Part shown: positions 1-11,661 of the stretch, one piece after another | Layout of the letters: each line of letters opens with the position of its first letter | Position numbering within the stretch: position 1 is the stretch's first letter | NCBI GenBank assembly: GCA_963978545.1 | Contig: OZ021722.1 | Coordinates: forward strand, 108,492,442-108,556,441 | Direction: 5' to 3' | Length of the DNA stretch: 64,000 nucleotides | Origin: Linyphia triangularis | Lineage: Eukaryota; Arthropoda; Arachnida; Araneae; Linyphiidae | Made by a program: the position numbers and the translations under genes | Notes under the pieces: generated by a model | The model's database searches: none | What the model saw: only the letters and a program-made list of their open reading frames with translations | What the model was told of the DNA's origin: nothing

Positions 1-587
1 GACCACCAACCAATACCCAATTAAAGTAGGTGCAGCACTGCCACAATTAGCTTGGCTCTTGTGCAATACAAACTCAAACCCACTGAATTAAAAACTTTCC
101 CAACAGTAAAGTTTTTTTTTTATGTTATTTGTACCAAAATAAATGAAAAGCTGCTATTCTAAATTTAATAATTGGTGTTCATATAATTTTAAGTGGTTAA
201 AATTTACTTTTTTTAATTTTGTATAAATGTTAGATATATTATTGAAATTAATTTCCTGTTCAAATGCATTTATAGTAAATACTCGATAATGTTTGCCTCA
301 CTGGCTTCATTCTGTGAATTTTTAATAATAATTGTAAATTTCAAGAAGGAAGGCACATATGTGACGATGCATAATGTGAACCTCAGTACCTTTGGTCAGT
401 GGCAAAACAATGTATGTTTGAGCCCCACCGCCAAAAAATGCCCCCATCCCTCCCTTTTTTTTGAAATTTTTTATGAAGTATAAGAGTTACATTTTTTTTT
501 CAATTGGGTTGTAAGTGAAACAATGTAAAATTGAGTCTGTCAAAATATCAAGCATCCCTTTTTCACTTTACGAGCACACATAAAAAC
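1..587. other. AT-rich non-coding stretch
   Basis: I see no gene, RNA or clear repeat structure here. The only open frame (from 289) has low-complexity composition and no recognisable domain. Confidence 0.5.
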
Positions 588-1196
588 TTATGGTGTGGAA
601 CGTCTCGCAACATTCAATTACACTAGAAAATTCGTCATTGCAATAAAATTTATGGTGTCCATTTTCATATTTTCACTCATTTTAATAAAAATGGCCAGTT
701 TGCCAATACTTTTGGTAATAATTTTTACAAGGGCAAAAAAAAATCAGCCATGGTGGCGAAGTTAGCAATGTTTATTCGATAGACATTACATTGCCCTTAA
801 GCGTGAAACAGAAAAAAAGTCAATCGTTGATGGACGATGCTCAAGAGCAGAGAGCTCTGTATTAAAGGCACTCGTTTTTAACTTTTTATCGCATTTCAAC
901 TGAAATTTCAAAGGTAGAGACGATTAAAACACCTTAACAAGCATTAGCATAAAGATTTTAATCAAAATTGTTAAAACCATTTTTGAGCAATTATGGAAAA
1001 ACATGATATTTTATGATTGCAATCTTATGCGCATGTACGATTTTTGACGAAAACCTTAATGGTAGATCCCATGGCCACCACCAACCTGCACTCCAAATTT
1101 GAACATCGGGAGTTATGCTGACCATGTACACAAAAACAGACATTTTTTTTCACCTAATACCATACTTTCATTACCATATGGATAATTGAAAGTAAA
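588..1196 (-). repeat. Dispersed repeat family A, minus-strand copy
   Basis: Read on the minus strand, this matches the copies at 1984, 19007 and 50931. Shared words include CATTAAGGTTTTCGTCAAAA, the ATGCGCAT core and a head with CTTTCAAT followed by TGGTAATGAAAG. The end near 588 corresponds to the CACACCCCTAG end of other copies but has decayed. No coding capacity is seen. Confidence 0.75.
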
Positions 1197-1983
1197 AACT
1201 AGCAGGATAGCCATCACATACTGAAAACTTTTTTTAAGATATCTGCAGTCGCTTACTCTTCATTGCGAAATTTCTATCCGATAAAACCTCCATTGACTTT
1301 GTTTGCAATTAACTGTTGTCAGAGAATTTAAGGAATTGCAATTTATAAGAAATTTCATTTGCTCATCATATTTCCAAAAGGGATAGCTGGGGAGTTTTTT
1401 TTTTTTTTATTCATCACATTTTAAAGTATTTTTTTACAATTTTTATTGAAATAGCAAATTGTGAAATATAATTTGAACATTTTAGTTATTATCCTTTTTT
1501 TTTTTTAAAAAATCTTATTGTAGTAGTTTTATGCATGGACTCTAAGCTTATTTCCAAGGTGGTGCAGATCACAATTGAAGGATGTGCAAGGCTGCTAGTT
1601 TTTATTCAAACCTTAATTTTAACAATTACTTGAATTTAAATTAACCTCCTTGACAGTTCCTTTAAGTGTTGTGAGCGTATATCACTTTACGTTTGTTATA
1701 ATTCACTGCATTTTTTTAGTTTTTTTCTTTATAGTCCAATTTGTGCAGTCAATAGGAATATAAAATAGTATTTTTGCACTTTTAAGAGAATATAGACTTT
1801 TGTTATAAATATCACATTCTATTTGTTTATGATTAAAATATGCACAATATAATTTTGAAAACAAAATAAATCGAGCCTTAGAACAACACCAATTTAATTT
1901 AAAGATGTGTTCTTTAGATTTTCAATAGATTTGTTAAAAAAAATTTAGATTGTCTATGATTTAAATTATCAAGAGTCTTTTTT

Positions 1984-2697
1984 CTTTCAATTACCCATAA
2001 ATATACATGGGGTAATAAAAGTATAGCATCCGGCAAAAAAAAATTGCAATGTTTTTTTTGCCTTTTTCCAAGTTTTGGAATTTTCTGATTTCAAAAAAGT
2101 GATCGAGAAATATTGTGTCTCTGTGGTCAACAAAACTCCCGAATAAATTGATCAACGATGTTTAAATTTGGTGTACTGATTGGTGGCCGCCATGGGACCT
2201 AACATTAAGGTTTTCGTCAAAATCGCGCATGCGCATAAGGTAGCTGCCATTGAAAGAAACATGTTTTTCAATGATTGCTAAAAATCGGCTCTAACAATTT
2301 TGATCGAAATCGCTGTGGTAATGCCTCTTATGGGGTTCTAAACATCCCCATCTCTGAAATTCTAGTAAAAATACTTTAATGGCGTAAAAAGTTGAAAAAC
2401 GAATGCTTTTAACACAGAGTTCTCTTTGTTTGTTCATAAACGACCGTTTTTTCTCTTCTCCCCAGTTCCACTTACAAGAAAGGATAATTTAAGAATTATC
2501 GAAAAGTAAATAGCCATAATCAACATTTTGGCGGAAGTTTTCCTTTTTAGAGGCGCAGATAAGAATTATTACAAAAAATATCGCCAAACTGACTATTTTT
2601 TCTAAATGAATGCTGAAAATATAAAAACGGTAAATAATATAAATTCACGTCAGTATTATAGTGTAACTGAAAGTTGTGCGATGTTTCACACCCCTAG
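1984..2697 (+). repeat. Dispersed repeat family A, near full-length copy
   Basis: About 714 bp. It opens with a near-palindromic head (CTTTCAATTACCC ... GGGGTAATAAAAG) and ends in GTTTCACACCCCTAG followed by TTT. The terminal CTAG-T resembles a Helitron 3' end, but a clear 5' TC and a strong hairpin are missing, so the class is left open. It lies about 700 bp upstream of the GKAP1 start codon. Confidence 0.75.
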
Positions 2698-2889
2698 TTT
2701 ACTTTGTAATTTGTTGATTTATCCTTTTTGCCAATTTATGGTGGCCTATTTATCTGCTTTACAATAAGATATGACGTCAAATAAGACAATTTAATTATTT
2801 TTACCTTTCCCTTTTTCATATTTCATGTCTTTTGGAACATCTCAACTCCACTAATGGCATTCTTTTGCTTTGCTATTATGGATAGTACT

Positions 2890-3000
2890 ATTCTCTTTTG
2901 TGACGTACTTCTCGTGTACTTCCGTAGTCTTCCGGTTGCTCCTTTTCTTCCTAGAATGTAGCGCGTCCCAAAACATGCTCTTGCTCCAGCTGTTTAAACG
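2890..3000 (+). promoter_or_regulatory. Candidate GKAP1 proximal promoter
   Basis: This island is less AT-rich than its surroundings. It has a CRE-like TGACGTAC at 2901 and an ETS-like CTTCCGG at 2929, about 400-480 bp upstream of the GKAP1 start codon. No TATA box stands out. The placement is inferred from motif content and position only; a 5' UTR exon could lie elsewhere. Confidence 0.25.
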
Positions 3001-3384
3001 ATGACGATGAATTAATATTTTTTATTTTACAGATTTGAGTATTATACTGATTTTCATAAGTTTAAAAAAAAAAAAAGAGATTTTATTTGTGTTTTTATAA
3101 TTTTTTTGGTAATATGTTTTTAAAAAAAAAAAAAAAAAAAGTTGAGTTGACACTGTTGACAGATGCAGCATTTTTACTCCTAAACGTTGCTCTACATAAT
3201 AAAGAACTTTTCTCCCCATTGCTAAAAAAACTGTTTTGCTTTTACGAATCAAATATTTTTTACAATAAAGGATTGAGATTAACAGTTGAGTTAGAGTTTG
3301 TGCAAATACTAATTAAATCTTTTTAAACAACACTAAAAAAGATATTTTCTTGTGGGTTTTGTTTTGGAAGATAACTTGTAAACA

Positions 3385-3585
3385 ATGGCTGTTGCTTGTA
3401 CATCAAGATTTGCTGTTTTGAAATTGGAGGATGACGAGTTTTGCGATTCAGGGAATAATAAATCTAACTCGCCTTCAATCCAAAACGGTAATGCAGCCAA
3501 TAAAAACAAAAATACCAAAGGTGGACCCAATGAACTGAAGGCTAAGGCCAAGAAAAAGAAGAAGAATGCAAATGAAATTGCTGAA
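3385..3585 (+). CDS. GKAP1: GKAP1 coding exon 1
   Basis: Residues 1-67, from the initiator ATG to a GAA|gtatgt donor, phase 0. It holds the conserved SRFAVLKLEDD segment, an Asn-rich stretch and the lysine cluster ending NANEIAE. Intron 1 (3586-8163, about 4.6 kb) follows. Confidence 0.92.
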
Positions 3586-6500
3586 GTATGTTCATTTTCT
3601 TTTCTTTGATTACAATATCCAGCATATAAACCAATGAGCGCAATTGCCTTTTCACGCTATAATTTTGCTCTTTTGTTAATCTCCAAGTGTCGATTTAAAT
3701 TTTAAAGCATTTAAAATGTTCTGATGATATTTCTCACTTATAGGAAAATAAGAAATTACCAGAACAAACATTTAAATTTTTTAAAAAGGTTATTTTGTTT
3801 TATCCTGTTTTAAGTCTTTTAAAAATGTGTAGACCACTAAAGTGTTATTTTTCTATTATACTAATGTTGTTACATTTCGATGGTTCGGTTTGGGACTTCC
3901 GACTGTTTATTTCTGGCACTTAAAAAGTGCTTAGCAAAGCCCAATTTGTCTCGTAATTTTAAACATCTAAAAGATTACGACATCGAACCACATCACACTA
4001 ACAGAAGAACATTGAGGCTACGACAGATTTCATGTGCACCCCGGTAGCAGAAAATGCGAGACGGGAGACGGACGTCGCAGATTTTCCAGCAGCCTGCAAA
4101 TCATTTTACAAATCACCCTTTTAAAAAAAAAAAAAAAAAAATTTAATTTTTCAATTTTTTTTATAGTTGGATTTCTAAGTAGGGTGATTTGAGTCAACGC
4201 AAATGCGCTATACACTTCATTTCATGAAGAGGAATCGGGATGCTCTCCATGCGTCATTTTAAGGAGATTGTATACAAACATAATAAGTTCTATGTGCTTT
4301 CGTGTGCTTGTAGTAGTTAGTTTCGCTAAAAGTTATGCTGCTGTAAGAATCACGTTGCTAAGACGGGAAATATCGCCGATATTTACGTCCTTGCGATGTT
4401 CCTTTTCGGCGAGTGTTACGTCGATATAATAACCCCTATTTCGAAGGTTTGCGTCTCAATAACTGTCACCGTCACTGAGATTTACGTAGTTGTGATAGTC
4501 AACTTCGTAAAGTGTTACGTCGATAGTGTAATCGTCTCTATTGCATAAATTTCCAGATTTCTACCGATATATTAGGCGCTAACGCCGATACTTAAGTTGG
4601 TATAATGGTCGTTTTTGCGGATTGTTACTTTAATGTAACTGCCGAGATTTGCTCCGGTAAGGTGATCGATATTTGCGTTGGAGTGGTGGTAATTTCCACC
4701 TAGATTTAAGCCGTTTTAGTAGCAGCTATTGGCGAGAATTGCTATGCCGTTTTGGTGTCATTCGCATAAGCTTGAACTGATGTGACAGCCGTTATGTCCG
4801 TGATTAGTGTGACGATCGCTTTCGCCGTTTGGTTTGAATTTATAAAGAATGTTTAGAATTTTAATTTGAGATACAATATTTTTAAATATTTCCGTTTTAA
4901 TATCTATATATTTAATAGGCAATACGTTTTTTGGGGTTAGTCCGTCCGCCTAAACTGCTCAACCAATTTCAATGATCAAGGTGTCATTTTAAAGGAAATA
5001 AGCTGTAGATTTGCCAAAACGTGCCAAAATAATTTATTAACACTTTATTAATTACTTAAATTTCAATATTTTTCATCATTAAGCTACTACAAAGCCTCAA
5101 TGATTTTGAATATATGATTGGCAACATCCTTACGTATGTAAACAAACCGGCTGCACAGGGGTTCAACCAACCAACCATCCGTTGCTAATTTTAAAACTAT
5201 CTACGTATGTAAACAAACCCGTTGGTAATTTTAACGCTCTTTTTAAACTCTTCGTTTCAAAGTTGATTTTTTCTGTTTTTCTGAAGCATTTTTGTATTAG
5301 AGTAATTATTATTTTGAAGTATTTCTATCCAGAAAATGCTTCGCGTTGGACGCCGTTCTCTAAAGGGGTGACTTATCAGAATAAATAAAAGATATTGGGA
5401 CTTCAATGTAAGGGCATAGCTAATGAAATTTTAAGTCAGAATGTTGGCGGATAGTATATTTAACTTTCTATTATGAAACTTGCAATTTGTATGTTTTCTC
5501 TATTAGGCCTTACATTAAATTTATAAAATATTGGTTACATTTTTTATGGCTGGCAAACCTATTCGAGAGCAGCAAGATGTTTTAACCACAAATTCGAGCG
5601 GCAAAGCTGCTCAATCCGAGCGCAGCGAGGCGTTTGGGGGTTGGCGAGCGTTAGCGAGCAGGGGGCAAAGCCCCCTTGTTTAATTTATTTAGCCAAATTT
5701 ATATGTTTATGTAAAACAGGAATTTTTGGTAAAATTGACAAATAAGGTGTTTTTGTATTTTATGCAAACTTAAAAAAAATAATAATTACGCTGTAGATTA
5801 TTTTCTAATATTCTAATTAGTGTCGCAGACTGGCAGAAAATTTTCTGCTACTGGGAAGTGCACCAACTCTCATTACGGTCACACCGATATTGGGCGGCTG
5901 TCGAGGATCCGACCTCCAATCCCCGATCATGAGGTTGATACTCTAACCACAAGGTTATCGGAGCCTACATTTTGATGGTTTTTCCTGTTTCCTTAAGAAA
6001 AGAAAATGCCCCAAAACCAGTCAAATCAAAACACTCAACAAAATCTGTGGCGTCAAAGCTCCTTCCGTTTCTATGGTTATCGTGAGGTTTCTGCCAAACA
6101 GTTGGCGTTGATTTGGTAGACCATTGCCATATCCTGTACAGGTTGGCCTGATTTGCGAGAAACTTGCAAAATTGGTTTCCGCTGCTGCATTAAAGTCAAG
6201 ATGTTTGGGATTTCTTGACGTCGCATTCAATTCGAGCCGAATGAATCGTTTTCTCGCCAACGTCCAACAGGGGAACTTTCATTGCCAATCGAGAGAAAAA
6301 AAGCGCTTGGAGCAGAATTTTTTTTGTTTATGGCCTTTTTGAAACATTTATTTAAACCTTTTATTTTTCCCCGAAAAATCCTTTTTAATTACTTGGATGC
6401 ATATTTATAAATAAAATTTTACATTAACTAGAATAATTAATGTTCAAATAACTATAAATATTCCTTCCGAAAATAATTTAAACTAAATAAACAATTGTTG

Positions 6501-9500
6501 CTACTTATGTGGACATTCAAATCATAATTTTAATGTTTTATTGAGAGGTACTATTTTTTAAATTCAATGTATTCAGTATAATACAATGGTAATTGTTTAC
6601 TGCATAATACATGGAATATTGCACTTAGATTCATCAATAATGGTGGTAAATTATTCAAAACAATATTTTTAAGATTTAGAAACAAATTTAAAGTGCAGAC
6701 TATAATTTAAGTTTAATTAATAGCTTTGAATAATTATACAACATTAATATATCTATTACATTAATTAAAAAACTTATTATTCGTCTTTAGTTGCAGGATT
6801 TATTTCAAATAAATTAAAACTTTTATCTATAGTATTCATATCATTTTTCATTTACAAAAACATCACTTAGTCATGTTATAGTACCAAAAACGTAGATATT
6901 TCATTTAGTGAATTATTTTCTTGAAAAATAGAAAGAAAAATTAAATTCTTGTTTTTTTATTCAATTTAGAACCAATTTTGGATTTAACATTTTGAATAAA
7001 AAAAAAAGTTGTGCTGCTTTTTCTAAAACCTGTCTATTATTCATTAATAGACCCCAAAAGAAACCCCAAAAAGAAAGAAAATGTTTTCTAGATTCGCTGT
7101 AGTTGTTTTTGCAATACAAATTATTTAAACTTCATTCAGTACATCAGAATTAAACTTTTTATATCATTTTCTTGCATTCGCCATCATTCTATAACTGTTA
7201 CATTTTCAATAAATTCCTTTTGAAAAAGATATTTTTGGAATGGAAAACTTTTGGTTATAGTAGAAGTTATTTACTACATTAAGTAATTTTAAAAATCCAA
7301 TTATAAATAAATAAATACAATTTTAAATTATTATTTAAATTTTTTTTGTTTTTTTTTTAAGATTCTGTGTGCACCCCTTTTAAAATAAAAATAATCTCAT
7401 TTCATTAATTTCTTATTTTAAACAGTAAGTTGAGTTTCTTTTTCAAATTATTCGAAATATAGAATCCTTCCCCCATTGTTTGGTTTACCTTAATTTAGGT
7501 ACAGAAAAGTAATATGCAATGAAAATGAAATGCTTTTGTTGCTATCCTATTTTTTGGATTGGGAATCGGAATACTTTTCCAGCAGGTGCAAAACACTGAA
7601 GGTGTGAGTGACCCGTTTTTTATTAATATTCATATGCTATTCTCATCTTTAGCATTAAAACATCTGCTACATTGCAGCTGCATCCACATACTTTTAGTCA
7701 TATACTTCAAACAATATAACAGTTTTCATTGCTAACTCATGTTTGTGTCTTTTTACTACATATGCACATTTTCATAAATAAAAGTACATTTGTTTGTACA
7801 TAATCTTTACTGTAGTTTTGGAGAATGTGCTTTTATTTCTGTAGATTAATTAGGTTTTATTTTTATTATTATTTTTTTGTCTCTATTAATTTTATATTAT
7901 ATTTATAACATATCAAGCATCCTTAGAAATATTTTTAAGTTTTATTTCTTCCAAAAATCTTAAAAGTTTAAAAAAAAAAAAAATCCTGGATAATGAAGTA
8001 AAATACAAATTTTAACCAAAATTATCTAAAAGAGAGAAAACACTGACTTAAGCTTATTTGCTAAAGAATTTTTGTTCCCCAATTAAACACTGCCTCATTT
8101 AAAAACTGAATAAATTCTTTTGGATTGATTTCCAAGTTATTATTTAATTGATTGCATTTTCAGCTTCAGAGCCTAGCTTTTGGAAGTGCCAAGCCTAAGA
8201 AATCTTCCCATGGTGGTAAAGCTGTGCAACCCAGTCAAAAACAATGGGAAGAGTGGAAGCAAAAAGATACTGAGGTTTGTATCCCCTTAGGTAAAAAATA
8301 CTTTATGGTATTAAGCTTTATAAACATATTCTTAATAGTATGATTATTCCAGTTTGTGTCAGAAACATATGAACAAGATCTTCAGGAAGCAATACTTCTA
8401 AGCACAATAGATTATGAAGAAAAGAAAGATGTAGGTATTTTCCCCCCCCCTTTTCATTTCACAAAGAATTCTAGTTTGAAATTTAACTACTAATTGCACT
8501 TTAAAATCTTATCTATGTAGAAATTTTAATTATGTAGCCATGGTCAATTGGGATTTGCTTAAGAGGGCCATGTTTATGTCCAGAAACCTAATTGTTCATT
8601 TTTTTTTTTTTCTTCAGCATTTCATACTGAAATATCAACTATTGTTGTTATTTACTGTAGTAGTAGTTTTTTTTTTTTTTTTTTTTTTTTTTTTCCTATT
8701 ATGAAGATATTTTCTGTTCTATTCAATAAATTATTTCATTCCTAAGTTTTAAATTTAAAAATTTAAGTACTACAACTATCAGTTTTCGTAAACCCCATAT
8801 TTTTTGTTATGTTATATATTTTCTTTTAATAGGTTTATGATGCTATTCAAAAAGAGACTGAACATAACAAGCTGGGAATTAACAAGAAAAAGAAGAAAAA
8901 TAGCCAAAAGAAGGACAAAGGAGTCATGAGTTTAGATGAATTCCAAAGTTTAGATGCAGCAGAAATAGATGCTGGAAATTTCCAGAAAACATATGGAGGT
9001 AAATATCACGTTGCAGTCAGGTTCTACCGTTATCTACATGCTCATTTTTTTTTTGTCAATGAAAATTTCTTTATTTTAGTTTATGTTACGGTCATTTTCA
9101 ATTTAAGTAAGAATGATTTAATAACTTAAATTGTGTCTTTGGAAAGTATGGAAAATAGTTTTGTTTTCTCGTTGTTCTACTTCACATACGATGGAGTACA
9201 ATAACAGGTTAAACATTAGTAACATGCATGTTATTCTGATTAAGTCAATTTAATTATTTATTAAAAGAATTTTGGCTACAGGAAAGAACTTCTTCAACGA
9301 TCAGTTAAAAGCTATTTCAGCGCTATTGGATGATGGCAAGTTGATTTATTAGTATTCCGTAAAAGCAACCTTTTAGTGACAGTCGCCAAACTTTGATAGA
9401 ATGCATCAAATCTATTTGTCAAGTTTCAGACTGATTGGATGGCAGCAAGTGGAGTTAAATAGACCTCTGTAGATTCTCCCACCATCGCCAGCCCCCTCCC

Positions 9501-11630
9501 AAAATCGAAGTTAATATAAAGGATATAAAAATAGATTTTTATGTCAATTAACTTTCGAGAAAGAGGTACATGAAATCTCTCAAATGAACATTTCTGGTAT
9601 ACAGGGTACCGAATACCTGTAACAGCCTAAAGTATTATTATGTCTTATAATTACAAGTTACATAAAACTCCAGTGGTGTGGTGTTACAAGTTCAGTTTCT
9701 TGTGGCTGTAGTTTGAGTGTATCTATGCATGCTTGAGATTCATCTTTAGAATCTTCTTTAGTTATCCTTCATAGCAAAACAACTACTAACCACAGTAACA
9801 GGTTCTGGTGGCCACAGAAGCGGAGAGATATCAGGGAGCTTTCTGATTTGGGAAAAAATCAGGGAAATGTCAGGGAATTTTTTTAAATTTCGTGAAAATC
9901 AGGGAAATTCTGTATTGTTTAAGGCATTTTCATCCATATTTTGGCGCTATTTACCCGGAGATTTGTGGTGGTAATCGTTAGAAGTTTAATGTTACGGAAT
10001 AATTTAAACTTTTTATTACCAGTAAAACTATTTAAAAAAAATTTGCATATTATCTCTTTAGCATACGTATGTTCTATTTGATCAGGGTGTCTAGACATCT
10101 GGAAAACCTAAGAAAATTGGGAAAAATTGAAAAAAAAGTTTTCCCGAAAATCAGGGAATTTTTTAGAATTCTGTCAGGGAAATCTGTGTATTATCAGGGA
10201 TTTTTTTTTCCTGAATTTTTTTGTATAATTGATAAATTCATAATCAAAGTGGCCACAAAACCTGGAAATCAGAGAAATGTCAGGAAACTTTTGGATTCTG
10301 AAAAAAATTCGGAAATTTAAAAAAAATTTATGAAAATGAGGGGAATTTTCTATTTTTGTTTTGAAGGTATGCTTCCTTGTTCATCCATTTTTTTTACTCC
10401 TTTCACCCGGAGAATCATGAAGGTAATCGTTAGAAGTGTAACTTGCAGAATAATTTTTACTTTTCATTACTGTCAAAATTATTTTTAGAAAATTGGCATA
10501 TGATCACTTAAGCATGCATGTTCTATTTGATCAGAGTGTCTACTCATCTGAAAAAATTGGGGAAATTTGAAAAAAGTTTGCCATAAAATGGGGAAATTTC
10601 TTAGAAATCTATCAGGAAAATCATGGAATTCAGGGTGGCTACAGAATCTGGAAATCAGAAATTTTCACTCTTCCTGAAAAATCAGGGAAATGTCGGGGAA
10701 TTACGTAAAATTTCTCTTTAATCAGGGAATTTTGAAATTTGCGAATTTCCCTATTTGCATTTCCCAAGCGGGTGCGGACATCTTATCTTATAACTTAGAA
10801 GCCTGGCCGTCGGTGCTTTATTGTTAAAAAAAAATCTTTAAACTTCAATCTGATTTTGCAAACATGATTATTTTTCTTTTTACCTTGCTTTTTTTATCAA
10901 CAGAATATATTAGAACCCTAATTATTTACATATTATTTCTGTTAGATTTTTAGTTATTCTATAACTTAACCCGGTCGTTTGCGCCTTATTGTTAAAAAAA
11001 ATCCTCCAAAATGTGACTGCACCCTTTTCAGACATGATTATTTTTCTTCTTGCCTTGCTTTTCTGATCAACAGAATATATTACAGCCCTAAATTCTTTAG
11101 TATTTCAAATTGATTCCATTAGATTTTTTTTGTTTTTATTAACCCTTTACAGCAATGTGTTATACAGAGTTCATCCTAGAAATAAAAAAGGGCAGGGTGC
11201 TATTTTCCAAAAAAAGGGCAATTCCTGTTTGCTTCATTTAATGTGTACTTTTGCAGTTTAAGATAAAATTTTTACTGTACAAAATTTTATTTCTATACAT
11301 CTGTGAGTATTAAAAAATTTTTAGAAGCTGTTTATTTCGGGTCTTTTCTTTCATACAATATATAGTTTATCTTTTGTCAACTTCAAAATCCAAAAGACAT
11401 AATTTTTTATGAAATATATGCTCATGCATGCACAAGTGTAATAAATATTTAGATTATGTTTTAAATTTATACTATAAGCAGGATGCAGCTTTTGACATAT
11501 ATTAAAGAAAATAACATTTTTATTTGTGTTATTTTTTTAATTAAAAAGAAAAGATTGTATAAGTTTTGCTTTTCCTTGAAGTTAGTAAATATGGATGTAG
11601 TTTGACAAACAATTCACAAACTTTGTGAAC

Positions 11631-11661
<31 letters not shown>

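Noticed and set aside
3022..3326. Frames just upstream of GKAP1 exon 1 as an extra upstream exon
   Set aside because: Text is poly-A/T driven; an in-frame stop directly precedes the GKAP1 ATG and the N-terminus already matches the family.
8152..8343. 63-codon frame around exon 2
   Set aside because: It extends through both splice sites; only 8164-8274 is coding.
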